From: Takakia lepidozioides
Lineage: Eukaryota; Streptophyta; Takakiopsida; Takakiales; Takakiaceae
Reading direction: 5' to 3'
Length of the DNA stretch: 64,000 bases
Assembly (NCBI GenBank): GCA_030704615.1
Contig: CM060734.1
Span: 48,934,042-48,998,041 of the forward strand
Each line of letters begins with the position of its first letter. The stretch's first letter is position 1. The notes under the pieces were generated by a model. That model was not told where the DNA came from, ran no database searches, and saw only the letters and a list, made by a program, of their open reading frames with translations. The position numbers were made by a program, and so were the translations under genes. Of the stretch, positions 10,304 to 19,000 are shown piece by piece.

Positions 10304-10483
10304 GATGAGGATGCAGAAAAGAACAGACAACAAACTACTATTGAATGCACAAAAATGAGCACATACAGACAACGACTAAAAACAATGCTGAAAAATGATT
10401 GAAATATCAAGACCACTTGAGACTCGACGCCGTGCTGGAAAGATGATAAAGATAAAGAGGGGGGGGACCAGAAATTATTTACG

Positions 10484-10529
10484 TAGGGTAAAGCACCTGG
10501 GCTCGGTGGAGCCCAAGTGCTTTACCCTA
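10484..10529. repeat. Strong palindrome (21-bp arms, 4-base loop)
   Basis: Left arm TAGGGTAAAGCACCTGGGCTC, loop GGTG, and a right arm that is its complement except at one position. A second small hairpin follows (CCAAAGGTG and CACCTTTGG at about 10546-10568). Both lie in the non-coding interval between the divergent recombinase halves, upstream of the minus-strand start. It could be an element terminus, a recombination site or a transcribed hairpin. Confidence 0.75.
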
Positions 10530-10610
10530 TACATCATCATCCCTTCCAAAGGTGCAAGACACCTTTGGGGCATTTGGGGCATGTTCCAAAGAAATTGACG
10601 AGACGATGAC

Positions 10611-10703
10611 CTAGTTACGATGACGTGTCTATGATGACATGTTTACAATGACGTGTCTACAATCACGTGGCGACAAAACGTGGCGACGATGACGAGGCAC
10701 TAT
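10611..10703. promoter_or_regulatory. Cluster of TGACG/ACGTG motifs (bZIP-type)
   Basis: In about 90 bp there are repeated GATGACGTGTC, GATGACATG, AATGACGTGTC, ATCACGTGG and AAACGTGG motifs, ending with GATGACG. ACGT cores of this sort are bound by plant bZIP factors. The cluster looks like internal repetition of a unit of about 18 bp. No gene starts clearly downstream, so it may be a relic promoter of the mobile element. Confidence 0.5.
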
Positions 10704-11148
10704 GGCACCCTATTTTTGCTCTACTTTAAACTAGCTTCCGACCTTCGGTCGTCGCTAGAATTACTGAGTGCGGAACTCCACGGAGTTGTCCGTGCGGACA
10801 ATAAAGATCAAAGGAATCAATTTATTTGTAATAGAACTGACAAGCTATTTGGTCGCTGCTGAGCTTCAATGGCGGAGGCTCGGAACCGTGAGTCCAACTG
10901 CGGGGGAGGAAGTGGTTCCACAGGAGTTCAGATCAGTCTACAACTGTGTGGTGAGACGCTGAAGGCCTTGTTTGGGCACTAGACAGAGCACGAAAAAGAG
11001 CTGGGGGTGTTGCGTCCGATTCCTGAAATCTCCAAAGTTGCGTCTTTGGTTGCTGGGTTACGAGTTTCCTTAGACAGTGCGAGCACTGCACAGTCTCTGT
11101 AGCCATCCAATCATCTTGATATTCATGATGGCAGGTGGCCAAAGGTAC

Positions 11149-11214
11149 CTTGATAATACCTCTCTTCCTGTCAAGCTCATATTTCACCTTTCTTCCTTTT
11201 CCAATCTCCACAAC
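11149..11214 (-). pseudogene. Duplicated exon 3 of inorganic pyrophosphatase
   Basis: The 66 bases match exon 3 of the pyrophosphatase gene at 42648-42713 in length, phase and both splice sites (CAG before, GTAC after). The translation VVEIGKGRKVKYELDRKRGI differs from the intact gene at only a few residues. No neighbouring pyrophosphatase exon is found nearby and the flanks differ from the gene's introns. This is an isolated gene fragment, probably moved by a transposable element or by a rearrangement. Confidence 0.85.
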
Positions 11215-11589
11215 CTGCATAAATAGATCTCTGAAAATGTTGTGTTTGGCTTGTGGGAGCTGTCACATGACATTCTATGCGTCCTTTGCTTTTCGTGTAC
11301 AATTTAGTATTGCACATCTTCTTTGGAGGAACCATAATATTTCAGTCCCTCCATGGTACTACCTCATGAGCAAGTTCCTTGCATGCTACATCCTCAATGC
11401 CACTAGTCTCCCTCCTTTCAACCCACCACCAAAGTTCATACTCACAAGGAATGAGAGAACAGGCTGCTTTGAGAAGTTCTCAAAAAGTTTTATGTGCAAC
11501 ACAGACCACGCACCACCGCTCTCAAACTCTACACAGATAACTTTCTTGAAATTAGGGATAATTATTTCATCATGCCCTCCTACCTCACT

Positions 11590-12873
11590 TGGAAGTGAGC
11601 GCCTCTGGTTCATGGAGAGTCCAATCAGTGTGAACACTTTGAGAAATATAATGAGAAATATGACTTTTGATATGCCTGAGCTGGCTGCTACGATCATTAC
11701 AAACAAGACAGGACACAACACTGGAATTAGACGTATGGAAGAGGTCTTTGTGCCGATCGAGTACGGGATGGAGTTATCAGGTCATAGAGATCCAAAGTCA
11801 TACTCGAAATACAACAGAAGCACTAAACATATTCGAGATATGGCTATGCAACGTGTCATTGCGGGTGAAGCGAATGGAAAACCCTTAAAGTTTGAGGAAG
11901 CAATGGTGGAAGAGACCGAGAAGTACAAAAAATTCGTAGAATCTGAAGCTTCTGATTTCCTTCAGGTGGAAGGTGCTAACTAGTGTTGGACTGGTATCAA
12001 GTTTTTAACATACCAGTTGGGTCCTGGTCAGGCGTATCACAAAGTTTTCATACCAGTCTGGTCTATATAATGGTGGATGTATATTTGTCCAAATACTGGT
12101 ATGAGTATGAGTATCATGACCACAATACCAGCTGGTATGAGGTATCAACTATGGTATCATCCTTTATGTGTATTGTATTTATTTTCACTTGATATTTGCT
12201 AAGTAAATATACATAAATACAAATGTATAGGCAAATGTACACATAAATTAATATGGTACACATACCAGAGTAAATGAGGTAGACTGCGGGGGAGTACTGG
12301 TATTGTGGCTGGTATGAAAAAACTGATACCAGCCTGGTCTGGTACATGACCAAGTATTCTCCCAACGATACCAGACTGGTCTGGTATCTAATACCAGTGC
12401 ATATACCAGTACTTTATACCAGTCCTTCACCTATATACCAGTCCAACACTTGTGCTAACTATGTGGCTCAATCAGTTTATCTTTCGACTGGAATTGAATC
12501 TGATAATTCAACGGTTACTGGAACTGTTCCATGTGCTTCGCATTCAGTGGTTACTGCGCCTATTAAAGAACCGTGCAGCATTTCATCTGCCGATGATACA
12601 TTTTGGGGCAGTGCTACAGGTAATTTGGCACTTGAAGACGAAATCAATCGCTATAGAGAACGTATGAAAGGTCGCAGCAATTTTGAGGGTGCTTCTGCTA
12701 TCAATGTTATTAATTCTTGTTCAGGCCACAAGTTTGAAAACATGTCAAACTGTCCTATCACGATAGTCAATATCGTAGATCCTCATGCCGGTGCTAAATT
12801 GCTGAGAGAGCTTCAGATTCCAAACTCGATCAGAAAAGAAGACCAAGAGAATGTTCCCCCAACTATAAATTGA
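11590..12873 (+). pseudogene. Tyrosine recombinase, catalytic C-terminal half, interrupted by a MITE
   Basis: The plus-strand frame reads FMESPISVNTLRNIM, then TNKTGHNTGIRRME, then ELSGHRDPKSYSKYN, the C-terminal catalytic region of tyrosine recombinases. The GHRD His and candidate nucleophile Tyr (SYSKY) remain. The expected His-x-x-Arg box is altered to Lys-x-x-His, so activity is unlikely. The frame is cut by a TAG contributed by the insertion at 11982-12451. Removing that insertion and one target copy joins EGAN to YVAQ in frame, and the protein continues to a stop at 12873. The C-terminal tail has KFENMSNCPITIVNIV, similar in style to Crypton-type protein ends. The 5' limit is uncertain. 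Confidence 0.7.
11982..12451. mobile_element. Mutator-type MITE with 9-bp target duplication
   Basis: Ends AGTGTTGGACTGGTAT and, on the other side, the complement ATACCAGTCCAACACT. It is flanked by GTGCTAACT at 11973-11981 and 12452-12460. A 9-bp duplication points to the Mutator superfamily. The 470-bp interior has no long frame but many short ATACCAG/CTGGTAT palindromes, so the whole element can fold back. It disrupts the recombinase ORF. Confidence 0.9.
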
Positions 12874-12899
12874 AACTTTTCAGCTCCCTGATGTAGGTA

Positions 12900-13030
12900 T
12901 AGATTCTTTCATGTTCAATTTCATTTCATGATGTACATCCTTGAGATCAAGATCTGAGATGTAGAGTTGAGATCTGAGATCTAGACTTGACAATTGCGAT
13001 CTGAGACTCATTCTGTGATTCAATAAATGC
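12900..13030. repeat. Degenerate GATCTGAGAT repeats
   Basis: Several overlapping copies of GATCTGAGA and TAGAGTTGAGAT occur in about 90 bp just after the recombinase stop. No coding signal is present. Confidence 0.4.
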
Positions 13031-13177
13031 TCTTTTGAATGAGCACGTTACTGCAGATTTTCAATGAGAATTTACTTGACATTTAGATGACTTGATTTCA
13101 GAAAAGATGCCAGAAATAAAATAAAAGGAAGGGGGAAGAAGTCGAAAAGAAGAGGGAAAGAAGGGAGGGGTAAGAGG

Positions 13178-13275
13178 AGTGCGTTCCAGGAGCGTAACGC
13201 ACGCTGACAGCCTGGCGAGTGCGTTCCTCGAGCGTAACCCACTCTGCCAGCCTGGCGAGTACGTTCCACTCTTGA
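13178..13275. repeat. 40-bp tandem repeat
   Basis: Two full units beginning GAGTGCGTTCC and ending CAGCCTGGC, plus the start of a third. Unit 1 and unit 2 differ at about six of 40 positions. GC content is higher than in the flanks. Open frames on the minus strand here arise from the repeat and are not supported as genes. Confidence 0.7.
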
Positions 13276-13463
13276 ACGTCCCTGCACGTAACCCTAGAGT
13301 GGGTTTCACAAGTAAAAGGGCCCGCAATATACAAAGGAATTTCTCCCCAAATTCTTTATGTATAGCATAAGGCCCCAGGAGGGGGCCTTCTTAAAATAAG
13401 GGGCCTGCCACGAGGCGATAGCCGAGTGCGGCCCTGAGTTTCGGGAAGGCCCGAGTCCGAGGG

Positions 13464-13610
13464 CCTTACATGGCGTAAGGAAATAGGCTCAAATTTCTTT
13501 ACGAACAGACGGTTTGGATTATTTTCATCTACGGCCACGATTGCTTCGGCTAGAAGGAAGAACCTTACGGGGCGTAAGGTCGAGAGGATGGCACCTTACG
13601 CCCACTAAGG
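13464..13610. repeat. Three CCTTAC-N5-GTAAGG palindromes
   Basis: CCTTACATGGCGTAAGG at 13464, CCTTACGGGGCGTAAGG at 13563 and a weaker CCTTACGCCCACTAAGG at 13594. They lie in a GC-rich block with further GGCC palindromes near 13370. The function is unknown; the block may be a decayed foldback element. Confidence 0.55.
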
Positions 13611-13714
13611 TACCCTCCACACACACTAAGAATTTGAGCCAATTCTTTACGTCCCCGCATCCTGCATTGTCCCCAGAGTTCTTCGAAGACAGATATCTAC
13701 CGAGGGCCTAAGTC

Positions 13715-14037
13715 TTGTGAAGCTGCAAGCAAAGGTAGTAAAGATGATGGAGGATGCAGGTGTGGGAAAGGAGCGGAGGAGATTGTCTTTGCATTTAAGG
13801 GAGGCTGGACAGATCCCGGACACACGCTTTGTGTTGCATGATGTGGAGGAGGAGACAAATGAAATTTGTTTTTGCAACCACAGCTAAAAACTGGCCCTTT
13901 GGGCTAGTGAGCACTTCCCCTGGGACGCCGCTCTACATTACCAAAAATCTTCCGGTTTGTGGTGACTGCCAGACTGTCACCAAGTTCATCTCAAAAATTG
14001 TTGCACGGGATGCAAACCACGCAGCAAGATTTTACTA
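13715..14037 (+). pseudogene. PPR protein C-terminus (E/DYW region), broken
   Basis: Frame one reads KVVKMMEDAGV, then [19 protein letters not shown], then a stop. After a frame change come [33 protein letters not shown] and ARDAN. These are hallmark blocks of the E+ and DYW domains of plant pentatricopeptide proteins, which edit organellar RNA. The CGDC zinc-binding pair is kept. The HSE motif is interrupted by the stop (NHS then TAA), the segment between MEDAGV and PDTRF is shortened, and no PPR repeats are found upstream. It is therefore a truncated pseudogene. Confidence 0.85.
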
Positions 14038-14040
14038 AAC

Positions 14041-14970
14041 CAGAGGAACAACACCAGCTCAGTCATGATCTATATAGATTGTTTGCTCATGCCCAACCTG
14101 CCTTTGAACACATGGAGATGTACGGGAGAGCTCTTGATTACTGTCACGATGGGTGTTTTTCGAGTATGCTCTTTAACTCTGTGTGTCACTTTTTCTCAAG
14201 CCTCCCCTGGACATGATAAAGCCAAGGTCCACAGCGAGCTGCTTGTCACTTAAACTTTGGGCCTACAATGGAGTCAAAATCTTCCCTCTTGTCTCAACTC
14301 CCCCCATACTTCTGCCATCCAAACTGGTGTTTCACCAATAATCCCCATACCTGCGGCCGATGGGGACATGACCCCCCAGAAACAGAATATTCTGCCGGGA
14401 AATTCTCCCTGAAGTCGAGTTGTGGGTCCCAAAACAATATTGCACTTAGGGCCAAAAAGTTTCCTAAAAATTTACTAAATTGTATAATTTTTTTCACATT
14501 GTGGAGCATTAGCATGGCACCCACACATCTACCGTCCGGTTTTTTTAAAAAGTTAGGAAATATTGCACCTCCTTTGGAGGTTCCTGTCACCATTTAATTT
14601 TTCACTTTTTTTACCTCCACATACACCCATACAGAGCAGCCCATAGAAAAAACCCTCATATGGCCCTAAAATTTGCAAGGACATAGTCATGGCACCAGTG
14701 CATTGGAATTTGTGGGTCTCGAAGCAATGAAAATTATAAAAAGCCAGCATTTATTCTGGTCAAACCTTCTTTTGGTAGGAGTATTGTGTGGAAGCTCAAA
14801 TTCAAGGTCCACAAAGGCATTATAATATTTCTATTTTTATGATGAAATCATGCCAAATTTGGAGGGGTTATACATAACCAAGCTAGGTACAATGTTGTAT
14901 GGTTGAAACCTGTGGATGAAAGGTGGTAAGGAGTTATGGGCATTTTAGTGTTACGGGGTACCAAAATGTT
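14041..14970. other. Non-coding stretch
   Basis: No gene is supported. Frames here are short, overlap each other on both strands and lack recognisable motifs. Composition is mildly AT-rich. Confidence 0.4.
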
Positions 14971-14974
14971 GAAC

Positions 14975-15120
14975 ACGGGCTCAGTGGGAGGTTAAGGGTT
15001 AACTGGTAAAAAAAAAAAAAAGTTAAGTGCCATCCCAGGCTCAAATCCTGCTACCCACTTGTGTGGGGTATAATAATGATCTCCCCCTTTCCCTGAATCA
15101 GGAGGGGCCTAATAGGGTTC
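14975..15120 (+). mobile_element. Possible tRNA-derived SINE
   Basis: An A-box-like GGGCTCAGTGGG at about 14978 and a B-box-like CAGGCTCAAATCCTG at 15036-15050 are arranged as in RNA polymerase III promoters. They are followed by GCTACCCACTTGTGTGGGG. A poly-A run between the boxes lengthens the spacing. The AAATCCTGCTAC segment is shared with the minus-strand SINE candidate at 50040-50226. Confidence 0.5.
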
Positions 15121-16010
15121 ACTTTCAGTGGTGGGGAAAAAAATAGAAGGGCAGTTGGGAAGGGTGCGAGGGGAGAGTGTCAGACGGGGCGGCGAGTCAA
15201 ACAGGAAGGGAAACAACCATCGCTAGTTTGCTTTCACTCTGCACCACACGCCCTGCGCTGCTTCCTGTGTGTGGCCATGCTGTGCCAGGGACTGTCCTTG
15301 ATTGCATCTGTGCTGGGGTCAAGCTGCGCTCACCCTGATATGCTGTCTGCGTGATTTGGTTACAACGACTTGGGGTGATACGTTGTAACGAGGGAAACGT
15401 GGTGATGCTAACAAGTAGGTGGACGAAGCTTGATTTTGCATGATGTGAATTAACAACTGCAGAGATATATCGGTTCTCGGGATTTTGCTGCATTTGCACG
15501 GGAAATGTGGATGTTTGGTTAAGACTTTAGGGCTGAGCTTCTGCAGGTTTTGTTTGTGAGGAGCTTGCCTCACACTGGGAGCTTCTTCTGCAGTACCTTC
15601 CTGGCCATTATTGCAAGTTATGAAGCTCTTGTAGCAGCGGTATGCGTGTTGGGTGGGGATTTCATTTTTCAATTGGCGAGTAATCCGGTCGTATGCTATC
15701 TCCTCCTTCACACAGTTCGTTTGTGCCGCAGAGTTGCTCCACCAGGTATGTGCTGTATCTTTGCGAAGACTGCAGACGTTGCATATGCAATTGTATGTGC
15801 GGGCATTTGTTTGTGTAGGAAATTGAGCCATTTCGACTACTTTAGTTTGCACGCCATGAAGATGTTTCGACGCGGCATTGTCCAGGAAGAGCTCGTGGTT
15901 ATAAAATCCAGTTGGAGCAGAGTAAACTGAAGTGTATCAAATTGGCCACGCTATCGACGGGTATATTCTTCCACTACACTGGGATATAGGGTAGGCATAG
16001 AGGAAACTCG
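15121..16010 (+). promoter_or_regulatory. Upstream region of the MATE gene
   Basis: No independent gene is recognised in these 890 bp. The segment directly precedes the transporter ATG at 16011 and should contain its promoter and 5' leader. No TATA box or known cis-element is definite. Confidence 0.4.
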
Positions 16011-19000
16011 ATGGGAGCAGGTGAGCTGCTGCGAGCGCCACAGATCGTGTGCGGAAGAAGGCAAGTATTGGCTAGTGTCGCACAGCACAAATCATCAGTG
16101 ACAAGAAGGACAAAATGCTTTCAGGTCCCTATGACAAGTTCTCAAGTAGCCGACCGTGATGATGCGCTTACAATACTTAGGATCTCTGCTCAGAAGGGCC
16201 CGTCACTGGCCACATCTGCTGTAGTTAGCCCTAGAAAGCAACATCCAGGTGAGAAGAATGGGGTACGGCACAGAGAAGTCTCTGTTCCATGCTCTGAGTC
16301 TGGTCTAGCGGAAACCGTTTCTGACTCGTCTGTCATCTTTGACTCCATTGGATCTGATTCTTTGCCAGTCTCCCCATCATCATTAACTGGCCCATCAGAG
16401 CGGAGCCCTGGAAATTACTATACAGAGGCCGGAATTGAGGTGGTAAAATCTCTAGAAGAAGCTGAAAACGAGTTGCTGAAAACGGTATCTGGAAAAGACC
16501 ATGGAGTTTTCCCAATAAGGAATCCTGGATTTGAGAAAAATCCGTCAGGACTGTCAGCAGAGTCTCCAAGCTCGGACGCAGAGAGCAATGCCTTTCAGAT
16601 AGAAGGCCAACTTATGTCGCCACAGGCTGCGTTGGAGATGAAATTGGCAGAGGAGCAGCATGTTGCCAGGCAAGCTCATTTGTTGAAGACTCTACAGGAG
16701 CCTGTTGTAGCTGCAGCCGTCATGGTCACAGAAGTTGCAGGTGCTTTAATTGGTACGAAAGAGGATAAATTAGTGGCGCCTCTAAAAAATATGGCAGTTG
16801 ATGAGCAAGTTTTGGACAAGGAATCAATGCAGCCTGTGGAGATGACTGTCAAGGGCAAGAACATGCTAGAGCAGCTTCGAGAAATCATTCTATTTGCAGG
16901 CCCAGCTCTTGGCATTTGGATGTCAGGTCCACTGATGAGCCTTATCGACACTGCTGTGATTGGCAATAGCAGCTCTCTGGAACTTGCTGCTCTTGGTATG
17001 TACGACAAGCATCTCTTAATTTTAAATAACTTGAAAATGTTAGCCTAGATAGTATTGTGCAAACAAAACTAGGAAATAAAGTAAACCTGTTAGAAGTTGA
17101 ACATGTTCTTCAAAACACTAAGAGGCTTGCCAATAAGCCCTTCATGGGCTGACACATTTGCAAGGATTCTAGTATGTTAGGGTTTTAGAAATAATCATTC
17201 TGAATATTGGTAAGATCCTAGGGGCTTGAACTTGACTCTCATTTGGGATAAGCCAGGGTGTGTAGATAACCCCCTGCTCCCTACTTGGGTGAGTCTTTGA
17301 GATATGTCATGGTAGCAGGAGCTATGGCACAAACAACCAAACCTACGGACATGAACCTTTGTTTTTTCAGGGTCATGATAAATGCAGATTACCCTGTAGA
17401 ATATTTCATGTACAGTTGCACATGATAGGATCTGTTTTAAATACTTCAAATAAAGGAACTGAGCAGTAATTGTTTGAAGTATGTGGGTATTTCGTTTCAG
17501 ACTAAAGTTTTTGCTGCTTTTGAAGTTTGTGGAGAAAATGCATAACTAGCATGTATCATGAACACAACTCACCTGGAAATATGGAGTTCATGCTTTGCAA
17601 GTATCTAATTTTATCTCGTGGGTACAATGTCAGGGCCAGGAACTGTCTTGTGTGATCAAATGTGCTATGTGTTTATGTTTCTTTCCGTGGCTACTTCGAA
17701 CTTGATTGCCACTTCTCTTGCACAACAGGTTAGTCCTAGTGTGTCATATATGTCCCTCTTTCATTTGGAAAAGGGAACTCCTGAGAAGAATTGGACAAGC
17801 AGATATTATTTTCTGATATGACGAATTAATTCCTGGTTTCTTTTGCTGGACTGGATGTCTCTTAATAGGGTATGGGCCCTATTATGGTCCATTTTGTGGT
17901 GTTTCATAGTCTCTGAGGGCTGACTTTCTCAGCTATCTTGTAGGATGAAGCAGAGGCAGCGCGCCATCTATCCAGGCTGCTGTTTGTGTCTCTAGCTTGT
18001 GGTGTGGCCATGCTTCTATTCACAGAGTTTGGGGCAACATCGTTGCTCCAAGGTAGGGAGGAATCTGCACTTTGAAGGTGTCTAGGAACCTTTTCTCATT
18101 TTACTGTGCACAGCCAAGAATGCACCTAAGCTTTGTCTTTCAGTAAAGGTGGAGCTTGTGATTTATAATGTGGATATGATGGTCTCAATGTGCCTAGAAG
18201 TGCACATTGCGACAGTGTCAGTGAAATATAGAGTAAGATGCTTGTCTTGGGGTTCTGTGTTGTTTCCAGCTTTTGTTGGAGCTAGGAATGCTGGTATGGT
18301 TCCTGCGGCAAGAACATACGTTCAGGTAAGGTTACCAAGTTACTCTCTTCAAAGTACTGGTGTGTACGCCATAGACTGTGTAAGTCTGTTTTTCGTGGCG
18401 CATCTGGAGTGAGCCTGTATCTATGCACAAATTAAGAAATAAGCTGGCAGCTTTCTTTGTCAATTGAGGTAGAGGAGAGCTTTTAGGCAGGCAGACAATG
18501 AAAGAAATCTCCTGAGTGTAGACTGGTGACCTTGTTCCACCTGCATCTCTTTGTGATAGAAAGGTAGATGAATATGTTCTGAAGTGGTGGTATATTATTG
18601 CTGCACAGATCAGGGCCTTGGCATGGCCAGCGATACTTGTGGGTATGGTCGCCCAGAGTGCAAGGTATACAGCGATCACCAATATTTGGTAGTCTCAGTA
18701 TTCTACTGAATGAGACGCACTCAGAGTATTGCCCAGGACGTTCAATTGCTTCCAGAAATCTGTCAGTGAGGCCCAAGGGGTTATTGCTGGGAAAGCAAAT
18801 AAAAAGGAGGCCTTTTGATATCTGTTGCAAATTGTGCTCAATTTCTTAATTCTCTACATGCTTAGGACACAAGGCTATGGCAAACAACGTCTTATGAGTA
18901 CATTTCTCTCCACATACTTCTAAAGACTTGGAAATTGCCCCAACCGTCTAGTTTATTGCTATCATTTACTGCTCTTCTTGTCTGTAATAAATTTCACGTG

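Noticed and set aside
13061-13334. Minus-strand frames in the 40-bp tandem repeat
   Set aside because: Their apparent repeats of GTHSPG and similar are translations of a DNA tandem repeat, not a protein family.
15550-15930. Hydrophobic plus-strand frame before the MATE gene
   Set aside because: No family motif, no splice logic, and it lies in the promoter region of a well-supported gene. Judged a chance frame.
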